This document shows positions 1-12,344 of a DNA stretch of 64,000 nt, piece after piece. A model generated the notes under the pieces. The model was not told the DNA's origin and did not search any database. It saw only the letters and a list, made by a program, of their open reading frames with translations. Location of the stretch: positions 381,133,887 to 381,197,886 of the forward strand of contig OZ005649.1 in NCBI GenBank assembly GCA_963930645.1, read 5' to 3'. The DNA is from Salticus scenicus. Lineage: Eukaryota; Arthropoda; Arachnida; Araneae; Salticidae. The position numbers were made by a program, and so were the translations under genes. How positions within the stretch are numbered: position 1 is the stretch's first letter; each line of letters starts with the position of its first letter.

Positions 1-1171
1 ACTGACTCTATCATGATCCAAGATTAAGTAAAACTATTAGCTCTGTGTAGGACTTTATAATAAATGTGTGCCCTCCCACCAGCAAAAAATAAATAAATAA
101 ATAAATACATAAATACATAAAATGTGAAAAATGAAGGAAAGTACCAGGAGAAAACCTGTGCAGTGAATGTTATTTCCATATAACTTCGTTGATTTTGCAA
201 CGCAGAAGCAATCGAACGATTTCATTTTAAAAACATCCGTTTTCATATATGTACTGGCGAAATCTAAATTTAGATTATTACGCAATGTGTAAGGTCTGAG
301 CGCTTGCCTCAGCTATCTCAGACCCCATCTTTAAACTTAATTTAAGAAATAAGTTGAAGCGATTCTTAAATAAATGTAAATAAAAAAAAGTTTATTTAAC
401 TCGAAAATATTGGGGGAATTTACACGTCAAGAAACTCAGTTAGTAATCAGATAAAGAAATTAAAGAAATATAAAGATTTTGTTCACCGCTGGTGATTGAC
501 TAGGACAATCGAAAAGCTCGTCGTTGCTCTCAAAGAAATAACTCGTTGACTCGTAAGTATCTAATCTTGTAAAATGGAGAGGAGATTCCTACCGCTTCAC
601 AACGTATCACTCTAGAAATATATCACTACGAAGATCTAAATCACTCTTGAAAGACTATCTCTTAATATCCTCTCCACCAACATAACAGCCTCTACGCCAC
701 CAACACAACAATCTCGCAGTATCTCCACCATCAACACAACACCAACTGTTACCACACTTCACTTATTTATCTATTTTGAACCGACAACCTTCATCACTTC
801 AATTCACCAACTTCCATACTAATCATAATCACATACCTTACGCTAACTGCGTGAGTCCTATTTTTCTTTTAGTGGCTCCATGACGGCGTAAATTCATCCC
901 AGCTCCAATCTATAACGTCACTCTGTGCTGGACCCAGACTCATATTTTCAACCTCCGATTCTTACATTTCTCACTACTGGCTACATCCTTTTGTCTCAAC
1001 TCGACGCTACGTTACGATTTTACTTTCGCTATTGCTAACCTGCAGTGACATCCTTTTGACTCAACCTCTTTTATCTCACAAATGTAAACACCTCTGTTTC
1101 ACGTGTCTAATGCAAGGGATTTGTTTTGGCGTATTTATCGCTATTATTTTAAATTTATTTCTGGTAATCAT
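1..1171. other. AT-rich stretch, no gene seen
   Basis: No coding pattern, RNA gene or recognisable mobile element was found on either strand. An (AATA)n-type microsatellite lies near 89-121. The 660-1020 part is less AT-rich and low in complexity on the plus strand, but I cannot name it. Confidence 0.5.
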
Positions 1172-1214
1172 TGGTTGGTTGGATGGATGGGTTTTACGTC
1201 GTGCTACTGCCTGG
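1172..1214 (-). mobile_element. SINE-A tail fragment
   Basis: This is a short remnant of the tRNA-headed SINE seen complete at 55011-55336. It holds the GGTTGGTTGGATGG simple-repeat tail followed by GGGTTTTACGTCG, the 3' end of the body read on the minus strand. Everything upstream in the SINE is missing. Confidence 0.6.
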
Positions 1215-2012
1215 TAACCATTGAATAAATGAAATGTTTTTTTTCTTTCTATTCATTCGTGGGTTAATTTTAAAATATGTGCCGTTGGACTGGCTCATAT
1301 TTGTATTTGATTTTTGTCAAATTGGCGTTATTTGTATTAGCAGTGCTCCAAACGGAATTAACATTTTTAACAAAACTTCTCTTAATACTGTTACTGCAAA
1401 TGCATAATTTTCATCGCTCTCTCTCTCATACTAAAAATACTCTCTCTCATAGCATAAATATTTTGCTCTTATAAGACCATGATGCTACGATAACTTCTTA
1501 TTGATATAAAGCTGTTTTTTCTTCAAAAAAAATTTTTTTTAACTGATCTTTCCTAGTTTAATGATTTCACGGCCAAATTGAATTAAAGTTTCTAACCTGT
1601 TTGAAAATATTGTCATCAACAGTACAAGAACAGGCTAGACGTACAGACTCTGAAGGAGTAAAAAAAAGTACAATAATGAAAGAAATAGTATTAAAAATAT
1701 TTTCTTTTTAAGAGTTGGAAATAGTTAAAATCAAATCAATTGTATTTGTTTATTTAAATGCTAATATTCTGTGCTATTATTTAGAAGCAAAATACAGTAT
1801 GAATTAGCAAGAAATGATATACTTGTACCTCGTCACAACAGCCTCATTGAGGTATGATTTTTGAGATTATGATTACAACAACCCTTGTTATTAAAGGTCA
1901 TTTCAGTAACATTTAATAGTTTAAGACAGAAAAAAGTTATATTTGTTGCATTGACACCTGCATTTATTACCGGATTACATTTATTACCGGATGTGATTGC
2001 TACCTCTTGTTT
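1215..2012. other. AT-rich stretch, no gene seen
   Basis: Short CT-rich and A/T runs only. Small open frames here have no recognisable domain and no codon pattern distinct from chance. Confidence 0.45.
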
Positions 2013-3152
2013 TTACTTTCTTCTATATTCAATAGAAGAAAGTACTGGATTCGTAAAAATTTTCGACTTCCGGTTTTCGACGAATTTACACGTTTTGAGT
2101 GGTTTAGAACACGATTTGACCATTTTTAGAAAATGTTTGTCTCCATTTGTCTGACTGTGTGTGTGAGAGACAAAAATTTTACGGCAACTGTGTCTCCGTA
2201 GCTGCTGCTCATAACTGTATGTAAATTTATATGTAGATACACATTGACATCAATTAGTGCCTAAGAACTTTTGGTGTCAACCGTTCAACAGGAGGTGCTG
2301 CTATACAGCGATATCGCAATTTAAGGGGAGACTATATCTCAGGTTCTATTGCGTATGATCAAACGAAACTTAATATGTGAGAAGGCCATTATGAGGCATT
2401 ATGCTGATTCAATTTGAATGCTTATCAGCCAATAGGTGGTCATGCTACACAGCGATTTCTGCAGTTTAAGAGAAGGCTATATCTCTGGAAATATTGCACA
2501 CAATCGCATAAAAATTTATATGGAGATGCACCTTGACATACATTAGTGCGTACCAACATTTTGTGTCAACCGCTTGATAGGTGCGCTGCTATACAGAGAT
2601 TACCGCACTTTAAGGTAAAGCTCTATTGCGTATCCTCAAACAAAACTTGTTATGTGAGAGGGCCATTATGAGACATTATACTGATTCAATTTGGATGCTC
2701 ATAGGTGAATAGGTGCCATTGTTATACTACAAATTTCCTCGATAACGGGAAGGCTATATCTTAACTTCTATGGCATATAACTCTACGAAAGATATTTGAG
2801 ATAACTGTTATAAAAATGCATTTTTTAAGATGTTATGATTTTTTAAGTTGTTTTGTTCTATGGGTGACATTTCTTTTAAGTGCATCTTAATGTCGTTGCA
2901 CAACATTAACTATTATAAAAATAATAATGTTTTTAAGAAAATTAAAAGGATAATTTCTATCGAAAATTATATTTATATACAAATTATTTATAGAGAATTA
3001 AACTGACTATCTTTGGATATTTAGCGTTAGTTTTCTCTAAGATCAAAATCATTTGCATTCATCATGTTAGATAATTTTAATAAGTTACTCGCACTTAGTG
3101 AATTTGTATAGGAAAATATAGAAGAAAGTCTTGTGGTGGCCACAACATACTA
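2013..3152 (+). mobile_element. Helentron-like non-autonomous element, family C
   Basis: The left end is TTACTTTCTTCTAT, which folds on itself with ATAGAAGAAAGT by 2043. The inverted copy TATAGAAGAAAGT returns at about 3117-3129. It is followed at once by a hairpin, TTGTGG-TGG-CCACAA (3131-3145). The interior (about 2170-2810) holds imperfect tandem units with recurring phrases such as GTGTCAACCG, TGCTATACA and GGCCATTATGAG. A short GT-rich microsatellite sits near 2155. No ORF. The layout (subterminal inverted repeat, 3' hairpin, internal repeats) matches non-autonomous Helentron elements such as the Drosophila DINE-1 type. The class is inference; the structure is visible. A second 3' end lies at 62688-62806. 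Confidence 0.6.
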
Positions 3153-3411
3153 GTTTCCCTGTGAAGCAGGAAATAGTTTAAGTTTATTATGTTTTATGGG
3201 GACTAATTCTCAAAAATGTACCAAAATATTTGAAAGAAGAATGAAATAGATATTTTTGAATGAATGAACTGAAACTATAATTTTTTGACGCAAGAAGATG
3301 ATTGATACTGTAAGTTGTGTAATTGATACTGTAAATTGTGTAATGGACAGTATTCGTTTTCTTGGGTTCGAGACTAAATCATACCCAACATGTGACTTCT
3401 GATTCTCCATT

Positions 3412-3531
3412 TCCCTTCCGTGGAGGATCAAAATTGTCTCCGGACAACCTCTAGGGGTGTGTCCAGAACCGTCGACAATTGCCCATCTGTGCAGCACTAG
3501 TGCGACATAAAAACCCAACTATCCAACCATC
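3412..3531 (+). mobile_element. SINE-A 3' fragment
   Basis: This is the reverse complement of the left part of the full SINE at 55011-55336. It carries the GGAGGATCAAAATTG block, the CTAGGGGTGTGTCC block and the GCACTAGTGCGACATAAAA block, ending in a CCAACTATCCAACC tail. The tRNA head and first body half are absent. Small ORFs across it on the minus strand are antisense SINE sequence, not genes. Confidence 0.7.
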
Positions 3532-4002
3532 TGATTCTTCCCTATGAATTTCCCTCTAGGATACAAATATTTCCCTATAGAATGCAAACATTTCCCCATA
3601 AAACACAAATGTAAACATTATAATTCTGTATTTTTCCCTGTAGTAGTCACGTGTTAAGGGTTTAATACTTAACGTGGATACAGTTCATTAACCATTTATA
3701 GTTTTGTTTCAGAGACGTACGACAGAATTCCAATTAATTATACATGTATTAGAAAATTATATAAAACAATCACATCTAATTATCAACAATTTCATTGAAG
3801 ACTTCTTCATGAGACTAAAAACGTGCCTATATGTATGTCTATCAGTTCGGCAATAGTGGTCACAAAAATTATTTCATAAACTTCAAACTTTATACAAATG
3901 CTAATGAGTTACACGGAATTAATTGCGCAATTTTTATCGCATATATTAGTTCAGGCTCGATTACAGGGAAACACAAAAGAATTCGGTACATTTCGTTCTA
4001 CG
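3532..4002. other. AT-rich stretch, no gene seen
   Basis: A few near-repeated phrases occur at the left (TTTCCCTATAGAA and variants, 3537-3600), suggesting a degraded short tandem array. Nothing else can be supported. Confidence 0.4.
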
Positions 4003-4145
4003 GATGATATTTTTTAGTGCATTTTAATGTCGTTACGCACCACTAGCTATTATAAAAATAACATGTATTTTTAAGAGAATTAAAACGATAATTTCTATCG
4101 AAAAGGATATGTATATAATGAATTATTAGTTTACAAAGTTAAATA
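4003..4145 (+). mobile_element. Family C element, internal fragment
   Basis: Resembles 2862-3005 in the same orientation, sharing TTCTAYGG, TTAATGTCGTT, CTATTATAAAAATAA and AATTTCTATCGAAAA. It is a second, incomplete copy of the 3' half of the family C element, lacking the terminal hairpin. It lies just upstream of a family A element on the opposite strand. Confidence 0.5.
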
Positions 4146-4230
4146 AAATAATTCCGATGCGGTACATATGGTAAGTATTAACGAGCAGGTGTGCAGTTTC
4201 GGTATTTTTTAATCCTAATGCATACAAATA

Positions 4231-5213
4231 AAAAAAAAATCTGGAGTGACTCCACTCGACTTTTCGAACATTGAGTAATTAACAGTTTTATAGATAACAG
4301 TTTTGTAGTATTTGTTAAACAAACAAAAGTGAAAAAACCATAATAGAGTGTTTGAGTATTTTTCTCCATATATTACACGATGTTTTATTTAACGCTACTG
4401 AACTTTGAGCCCATAGATCATAATGATAAGGAATTTTTCGTTGTGTCCCTGCAAAAACCTATGAATGCTAGATTCACCAAAATGCTTATAGTTAGTGCAA
4501 CAGTGATTTATACTGAATTGAATAAGGCATTTAGATGCTATCGCACTTTTAAAAATTTGGTCCCATAGGCCATAAGGATAAAGAATTTTTCTTTGTGTCC
4601 CTGTAAAAATCTGTAAGTGCTAAATTCACCAAAATCTATACAGTTGCTGCAACTGTGATCTATAACATGTGTGCAAATTTTTTGTTCAGATTTATAAGGC
4701 GTTCAGACGCTATCACACTTTAAAAATTTGGCCCCGTAAGCCATAATGATAAACAATTTTGCTTTGTGTCCCTGTAAAAAATCTATAAATGCTAAATTCG
4801 CCAAAATCTATAAAGTTGATGCATCTGTCACCTATAACATGTGTACAAATTTTTTGCTCAGATTAATAAAGCGTTTAGACGCTATCGCACTTTTAAAAAT
4901 TTGACCCCATAGGCCATAATGATAAAGAATTTTTCCTGGTGCCCCTGTAAAAAAACTGTAAGTGCTAGATTCACCAAAATCAATAGAGTTTGTACTATGG
5001 TGACTTACAATATACGTACCAACTTTCAGCTTATTCGAACAATGCGTTTAGACGCTATCGTGTTCACTCACAGACATACACACATACATATAGCATCGTA
5101 AAAACAGTGAAAACGCACTCATTGTACCTCGAAACGTATAGAAACATCAAAATCTCAAATTCGGATTTTTAACATGATTACAATACTTTCCTCACTATAG
5201 TGTTCAGAAATTA
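4231..5213 (-). mobile_element. Helentron-like non-autonomous element, family A
   Basis: Read on the minus strand, the 5' end is at 5213 (CACTATAGTGAGGAAAGTATT) and the 3' end is the hairpin GAGTGGAGTCACTCCAG next to a T run (4231-4255). The interior has about four tandem units of roughly 165-175 bp. Each carries TAGACGCTATCGCAC, a CCCCATAGGCCATAATGATAA phrase cut by mismatches, and TTCACCAAAATC. Copies in the other orientation lie at 30595-31463, 41971-43612 and 47421-48279. No transposase is encoded. Small ORFs are by-products of the repeat unit. Helentron assignment is inferred from architecture and T-run insertion. Confidence 0.65.
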
Positions 5214-5969
5214 AAAATTGCCAGCGATTAATAAGCTATTATACTTATTTTACATTACTGAAGATTATATGAATCACTGATTTCAGAAACGAAACGTGTC
5301 GCATAAACCTAATTTTACAGGAGACACTAAAAGCTCTTTTTACTAATTTTACTTGAATTTTAATTTCTGAAAAAAATACAAAGCATTTTTATTGCTATCG
5401 CTATTTCAAATATCACATTTTAATCAAAATTTAATAATACATACGTCTATGGCGATTATTTTTGCATTGTGGACATGTTTCCTTTTTGCACATCTATTTT
5501 TTCTTCATATGTTTCAATAATTCTTAAAAATCATTGCTTTACTTCTAATCTCTTCATTTAAAATCTATGTACTGCTTTATACAACATAATATAAGTAGAA
5601 GAAACATAAATATATATATATATCCTTAATTACAGCGGTTGGTAAAATTCTTTATGAGTTGGCCATTCATAAAGTTCCAAAAAATGGCGCGAAATTTCTC
5701 TTCCGGAATGAACACTTTTAGACTTTAACGTTCTTTCATTTTATTCATGTTTATAGGATTTTTCTGCAGTTATAATTTCGTGGAGGATGGGATCATTATG
5801 CTTTCTCAAACAAAAATAAATGATGATGAATCCACCAATAAACACAGGCGTTACAATAGTGCCAGGATCTTTGGAAGAACATTCAAAATAATTATACGAA
5901 GAAATAAAAAAAAAATTCCTCTCTTTTATGGGTACGCTTCTTGGTTAAAGTGACGTGGCACTATTGACG
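5214..5969. other. AT-rich stretch, no gene seen
   Basis: A (TA)n run is near 5612-5623. A 68-codon open frame at 5747-5953 has no domain I recognise and no support as a gene. Confidence 0.4.
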
Positions 5970-6185
5970 TACAGTCGGTAACAAAAGTGTCCGAACACTA
6001 GCAAAAATTCCTATGTAAAAAAAATTCACTTCATACGGTTTTGTTAAATAAATCCTTGTCAAATCTTGTTCTTAGTCAGTGTAAGAACATGATTCGATAA
6101 AGATTTATTTAACAAAATCGTATGAAGTGTACTTTTTTTACATAGGAATTTTTTTATTGTTCGGACACTTTTGTTACCGACTGTA
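5970..6185. mobile_element. Long-TIR MITE, Tc1/mariner type
   Basis: A 212-bp element (5972-6183) flanked by TA on both sides (5970-5971, 6184-6185). Its ends are CAGTCGGTAACAAAAGTGTC and the exact reverse complement. The arms run about 90 bp each, nearly to the centre, so the whole element folds into one hairpin. The CAGT start and TA duplication point to mobilisation by a Tc1/mariner transposase. A half copy lies at 39935-40049. No coding capacity. Confidence 0.85.
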
Positions 6186-6386
6186 GTAAGTGGGAAACTA
6201 GTGCTGATTGTCAAAAAACATTGAAGAATTGACTATGATCGCTCTGAATTTGCCAGATATGTTTGAAAAATTTGCCTCATCATTAATGTACAAGGCGGGA
6301 GTATACATGCTATCAATGTGTATTTTTTAATTTCTTCTTCAGTAATAAAACTTTTCGGTCGTAAGGTAGGTAGGAGAGACCTACAT

Positions 6387-6599
6387 TTAGTGATTTAAAA
6401 GGTGACCCTTTGTCAGTAAGTTTACAATTCGCTCATCTCGTTTCTTGCTCATGTTATGCACATTCAAAAAAGCTGTTCTGCATACTTGTAGGCGTTTTTG
6501 CTGAACAAGAATATGAGATATCAATTTAACTTTTGGTTTAAGTTGATCATCTGTAGTTGAACTTCTTGGGCGTCTCCTTTGGATAGAAGACAGATACAT
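6387..6599 (-). pseudogene. Possible transposon-associated protein fragment
   Basis: A 70-codon minus-strand frame contains VCRTAFLNVHNMSKKR followed by a basic stretch. This resembles, from memory, a short conserved block (V-C-K-x-x-F-L-N-T-L-x-I-x-x-K-R) seen in repetitive arthropod proteins of uncertain origin. There is no continuation upstream or downstream in this frame, so at best it is a broken fragment. The match rests on about 16 residues. The SINE at 6608-6835 inserted just beyond its start. Confidence 0.3.
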
Positions 6600-6607
6600 C
6601 AGCCAGA

Positions 6608-6835
6608 CAGAATGACATAAGATGGTTGGTTGGTTGGGTTTTACGTCACACTAGTGCTGTGCAGATGGGCAATTGGCGACGGTCTGGGACTCACCCCTAG
6701 AGGTGGTCTGGAGACATGCCATAGCAATTTTGATCCAAAACGGTTTTGGCCGGCTCGAGTACCGAACCCGCAATCTTCCAATTACGAGCCGGCGCTCTAC
6801 CAGCTGGGCTACCGCGGCCCCAGAATGACATAAGA
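6608..6835 (-). mobile_element. SINE-A, internally deleted, with 15-bp target duplication
   Basis: A tRNA-headed SINE inserted on the minus strand. The head at 6820 begins GGGCCGCGGTAGCCCAGC (A-box region), with GGGTTCGGTACTC (B-box-like) further in. The 3' tail at the left is (CCAA)n-like. CAGAATGACATAAGA stands at both 6608-6622 and 6821-6835, a perfect 15-bp target-site duplication that proves retroposition. Compared with 55011-55336, about 125 bp of the body is missing, so this is an internally deleted copy. Pol III promoter elements are inferred from the head sequence. Confidence 0.88.
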
Positions 6836-7763
6836 AAAACCCCAATGACTCATCACTTACATTTTATTGAGAACAGAAAGGAGTTGTGTCCAGGACATGA
6901 CTGCTTTCTGCCCAAAACTATTTTTCAGATAATTTTTTCTCTCCCATACAGATCTGAAGGATGAATTTCCTTTTTACGAAAAATATACGTCTGTATGTTA
7001 GGAATACGCTGGTGGCATTAACTTATTTTCGCTAAAAATTGGACATGTCCCCTTTCTGAAATCAGCGGTTCATATATAAATGAATTATTGGAAGTATACA
7101 TGTATATTATCACTCATGCCGTCCATTTCGTGCATGTTTTAGTTTTTGTCAATTATTATAAATTTTTCATATACAATTATTTATAAAATAATAAAATTGA
7201 GATTAAAAATTAATTTTTAATAAAAACTCTCAAAACATTTTACGTCTGAAAGTCACTTAGATATTTGTACATACTTTTCCACTATTTTCCGTTTTTTCAT
7301 AAATAGAGACAGATGTTTATATGGTACTTCATGGTATGATTTATGTAATTTATTTATTTCGAAAGATTTTTTTTTGTAAGTGTTAAAGCAAAACAATACT
7401 GTATAGTAAAGTTAAAATTTGTACACTTATATAAAACTAAATTTATACGCTTATATAAAACTTAAAACTATACATGTAATTTATTATCACTTTAACAACT
7501 GAAACAATTTAAATAACTGTGTAAATGTCTTTTGAGAGACGGTGCGATTTATTTTATATCAACTATAAAACATTTTGAAGAAACAAGTAAAATATTAAAT
7601 TTATCTTCAACTACGTATAACTGAACAAATCTAGGCACAATACTTAAAAAGATTAGCACGCAAAAAAAAAAGTTTGTGTGTCGTGTTCGTGTATAAGTGA
7701 GAGGTAGGGAAACAGAAAGAGTAATGAAACTTGTGAGTAACCTTTCTTTAGATAACTAATTAC

Positions 7764-7794
<31 letters not shown>

Positions 7795-7795
7795 C

Positions 7796-7826
<31 letters not shown>

Positions 7827-10800
7827 ATTTCCTTATTTAAATTAAAAAATTAAAAACTACATGTTCCGAAGAATTTCCGATTAATCCCATCCGAAAGGAA
7901 ATTAATAACATCTTAATGATGAAAAATATTTCAATAAGGCTCAAATTTCTTTGTTAGATTCTCTTTAACATGTCGGATTCTAGAGGAATATTTTTGTCTC
8001 ATATTTCCATAAAAAATAAATAAATAAACTTCAAACATATATGATCTTGTTACGCTCAGAGACATTTTAAAAGTTTACATCGCTTTTTTTTTTCTTTTTA
8101 ATAATTATTCACTATAAATTATTTATTCATTATAAATTATTTATTAATAGATAATAATTATGAAAAATAATCTTCTGGACTAATAATTGGAAAAAAAATG
8201 CATTAAATGCCTATGAAATAATTTAATAAAACTTGTATTTTCACATTAATTGAATCTAAAATTTACAAATATTATATGTTTTACAAAAGCAAGATTATAT
8301 ACGGTAAAAACATTCTATTTCTTTTCATATTATAATAAATGTACAGGGTTGTTTCACACGTAGCTGACACTGTGCTGGTAGTGAACATTAAATTTGAACT
8401 CTGAAATCTAAGCTTTTATTTCTTGCATTGTTTCGAATAGCGTTCAGAGTCAGTGTAACATTCCTCTACTACTAACGTCTTGAATTATAAAGTTTTCAAT
8501 CCATCAGTTTTAAAATTAGTTTAACTGAAAGTATTTGAAATTTCTTCTGAAGTGTTTTCTTGTAGTTTTGGATAAGGAAATTAAAACTATATTTGATTTA
8601 AATCTTCTTCATTTTAATTGACTTCTTGTACTCTTTGCTTTCACATAATGAAAATAATTATGCAGAATTTATTTATGGTGCTGAAATTTTTGTTTTGTAT
8701 CAGCATACTATATTATCATGGGTTTCCAGTACTGGTACTAGAAAATGTCATCATGAACAGTATGCCTTGTCACTAGCTCATTTGACATTTGAGGCTAGAT
8801 CCAGTATTGGACATGTAGGTGAATGAGTGAGTCAAAAGGTATTTCGTGTTTATATATATAGATATCGGAAGGCTTCTATGTATAAGTATTTTATTTGTCT
8901 GCAGAACAAAGACAAGATATTTTCTTAGAATAAATTTGTATTTTTTATTTTATTTTATTTTTTTATTTTTTATTAATTTTTTATTTTTTTAAGAGTATTG
9001 CCATTTTAGGATTATGTTTTCCAAATTAATTATTCTAAAAAACAATTCATTTGTAGCAAACTATAACTGTTCATATTTCAGAAGTTTACTAATAAATATA
9101 GGAATAAAAAATAGTTCATTATTATTGAAATGATTCATTTAAATACAGGGACCAGTGAAGAGAGAAAATCCAGCCAATTAAATATACATTTCCAATCGGA
9201 TTTGCCTTTAATTTTGATTTTTCTGAAAAACTCAGTGATATCACCACTGCGCTTTAAAATATTCACTATTAAGATTCATTTTAAGTTCGCAGAAATATTC
9301 ATTTTTCGTGTATAAAAATGATTCAGTTACCATTGTTCGCAGCACAGATGTGTACAGAAAGAATGGATTGGGGTATCTAACCATGGTTACAGTTACAACC
9401 TTAAAAATTAAGAGCAATACAAAATTAAAGTTAAAATTATACAAAAAGTAGAAAAAGTACAAAATAAAAATTGTGGGAATATTATAGGAAATAAATTTCT
9501 ATCAAGTAACCACTACTAGTACAGTTACCCAACCCAATACAGTCTTTAAAAAAAGAGAGATAAACATCTGTTTTTATATTTAACTTAATATTTAAATGAA
9601 GTTTCTAAATTTAAAATAAAATCTTTCAATGAAATAATTGATTAATACACCAAATTATTTTTTTCCAACTTGGAATACATTTACATGAATATTACTTTTC
9701 TTCAAATCTACTTAGAATGATAATAATATACATTCATGGATAAACAAATGTGTTTCTTAAAAATATATTATATGTTCCATATTCTTTTAATAAAAGAAAA
9801 ATAAATACGATGTTTTGCTGTGCCTAAAATATGTTTAACTTTATTAAGCGTTATTGTTACAGTACACATAATTTTAATATACATTCTTTTATAAATTTAA
9901 GAAAATGTCATCTGCTTTCGTAAGTTTGTGGTATGAAAATCCAATAAAATTTGTTAAAGTGTGAAATGTAATTTACTTGAAAAATCTAAAATTTAAAAGA
10001 CGTATAATCAATTTAAACTGCATTGAAATCGAAAGCTTTCAATATATTATTTGTTTAAATGCTTGGAAAAAGAAATTTAAAACAAAAACGACGTAGATTT
10101 ATAAATAATAACAACTACTGAAAAAACAGAAACTTACTAATTCACATGAATATGTCTTACATCTAAAAGTTTCACAAAATCTAACAGCTTAATAAGTTTA
10201 TAAGTTAATTTACGAAATCATATGCAAAATAATTTGTAAATTTGCTACTGGAAAATAAAACTACATTTTTACAATTTTCAACAATATTGAAAAGTGTTTA
10301 TAACTTCGACTTACTTGTCTGTCTATTTATTTATCTATCCATTTGTCTTTCTGTTCTTTTTTGTGTCAGCCCATTCTTCTGCCCTCTAATTAGGAATATT
10401 TTTAGAATGTTTTGATATTGATATCATTAATATAAAGGTTAATTGTTGAATGATTTTTATTATTGGTTCGCATACAAGACTTATAATAACAATTTAAAAA
10501 AAATTAGTCTGTGTAAGGTATTTCTTTAAAGCCTATTCCAATATTTTAATATTGCAAATAACTGCGTATGTTATCGAGATATACAAAACCCTTTTTCCTG
10601 CAGAATAATTTAATTTTACAACTAATAGTAAGTTGTTTTATAGAACCCCATAAAAATGTTTCGATGTATTAGGAAGCATAAGAGAAATTGTTCTATATTC
10701 ATTTATAATTGTCTAATGTGTTTGCAACATTCTTCTATTAAATCAAAACGTATTTTACTTTGCTTCATCTATTAATTTCTCTGTCAGACTGTCTGTCTAT

Positions 10801-10969
10801 GATTTTATTTCAAAAAAATATATTTTTTAATACCTTTAAAAACTAATACATGTTATTGAAGCTCCCTGTGGAATGTTCTCCACGGAAAATGGTATAAACT
10901 CGTTTTTGTGCAAGGTTGCAGAAAAAATTCTCGACGCATTAACACATACGAGAGGCATTTTTACTTTAT
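6836..10969. other. Long AT-rich stretch, no gene seen
   Basis: No coding region, RNA gene or full mobile element is recognisable. It holds many A/T runs, including the T29-C-A28 palindrome described separately, and T-rich low-complexity sequence at 8938-8993. Open frames of 60-73 codons (8626-8826, 9130-9315, 9241-9462) are what chance gives in such sequence. Confidence 0.5.
7766..7823. repeat. T29-C-A28 perfect homopolymer palindrome
   Basis: Twenty-nine T, one C, then twenty-eight A. The two arms are exact complements around a single base. It may come from two oppositely oriented poly(A)-tailed insertions, or from an expanded MITE tip. Length in the assembly is uncertain because homopolymers are error-prone. 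Confidence 0.9.
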
Positions 10970-11124
10970 TTTCCGAACTTACAGTATGTAAGGAAAGTAT
11001 CATATTCATGAAGAAGTCTGGTTATGAGATGTTGGTGTATATATAGATTTTGAGGTTTCTTCGGTTCCTTTTTTACAGTGATGTATGTATGTGTATGTGG
11101 GTATGTGGGTGTGTGAACACAATA

Positions 11125-12344
11125 CACCCAAGAGCCATTACATTATGACCACCCTGTTAATAACATGTTAGGACCACCTTTAGCCCTCAAAACTGCGAGC
11201 ACCCGGAGTGACATTGACTCCAAAAGGTGCTGATAGGTACTCTGAGGTATCTGGTACCAAACTCGCACCAATTGGTCCTGCAATTCCCGCACATTGCGTG
11301 GGAGTAGCGGGGCAGACCGAATTTGGTTTTCCAAGTGGGACCACAAATGCTCTATTGGATTAATTTCAGGTGAATTTGAAAATTAAGACATGAATTGAAA
11401 GTCAATGGAATGTTCCTCGAACCACTCAATGATGATTCGACCCTTATGACAGGGTGCATTATCCTGTTGGTAAACACCATCCCCCGCTGGAAATACTGTT
11501 GTTATGAATAGGTGATCCTGGTCTGCAACGATGTTCACGTAGTGCACGGACGTCAGGGATTGTTCTATGTTGATTATGGGTCCTAATGTGCTCCATAAAA
11601 ACATTGTCCACACCATAATACCCCCGCCACCGGCTTGACTCCGTCCAACTGTGAATCCGGGAGCGAGGGTTCTCTTTGGAAATCGACGTGTTTGTACACG
11701 CCCTTCGATGTGATGGACCAGGAAACGTGATTCATCGAACCATGCAACTTTTTCCCATTCTTCTAATGTACAATTCCGATTTTCTTGGCCTATTGCAGAC
11801 ACAGATGGCGATGACGTTCCGTCAGTGTAGAGACATGCTTCGGCCTCCAGCTGCGTAGGCCCATACGCAGCTATGTACGCTGCACATTGTGTTGAGAAAC
11901 ACTATCTAGGTCGCCACTGTTTTAGCTGGTGGTGATTTCGGCTGTTGTAGCACTTTGGTCACGGCGAACAATGCGTAGCAATGTCGCTCTCCTCTGGAAT
12001 CAATGCGCCGTGGACGACATACTGCTAGCCGGCGACTTGTCGTTTAATCATCCATACACCACTTTCGGTATGTGCTCACAAGATCTGAATGTGAACAGCC
12101 CACTGAACGCGCCGTTTCTAATATTGATGTTCCCAGTCGTCAGGCCATAACGATTTGACCTTTTATCTAAGTCTGATAAATCGGCTGCTTTTCCCATTAC
12201 GTCGCTAATAGCACTATGTTTGGAAAGACAATGCATAGCCGCTTTATATACTCCAACATCAGCCGCGCACGCGCAGTGGTTTTGTTCCTGGGTGAGCCAA
12301 TTGTTATAGATGGAGGGTGGTCATAATGTAATGGCTCTACGGTG
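11125..12344 (-). mobile_element. Tc1/mariner transposon with 33-bp terminal inverted repeats
   Basis: A 1.2-kb element. Its ends share the inverted repeat TACACC-NN-AGAGCC followed by ATTACATTATGACCACCCT (11123-11155 and 12314-12346, two mismatches, including the flanking TA). TA is duplicated at both edges. It encodes a decayed transposase on the minus strand (separate entry). The host site is an old family A repeat, which confirms both boundaries. Confidence 0.92.
11143..12197 (-). pseudogene. Tc1-type transposase, broken (DD36E spacing)
   Basis: The protein would catalyse cut-and-paste transposition as a DDE/RNase H-fold enzyme. The start is MGKAADLSDLDK at 12197, a typical Tc1 N-terminus. 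A frameshift follows, then a helix-turn-helix with LGTSILETARSVGC. Around 11880-12000 comes RRIDSRGER and RIVRRD in shifted frames with stops. The C-terminal domain (11383-11802) is open: WFDESRF carries the first Asp and QQDNAPCHKG the second. One TAA at about 11382 interrupts, then SPEINPIEHLW supplies the catalytic Glu in the same frame. I count 36 codons between second Asp and Glu, counting the stop. The frame ends inside the TIR. There are at least three frameshifts and five stops, so it is inactive. Confidence 0.9.

Noticed and set aside
3210..3518. 102-codon minus-strand frame
   Set aside because: Most of it is antisense SINE-A sequence; the same peptide (GFYVALVLRRWAIGDG-like) appears at every SINE-A copy.
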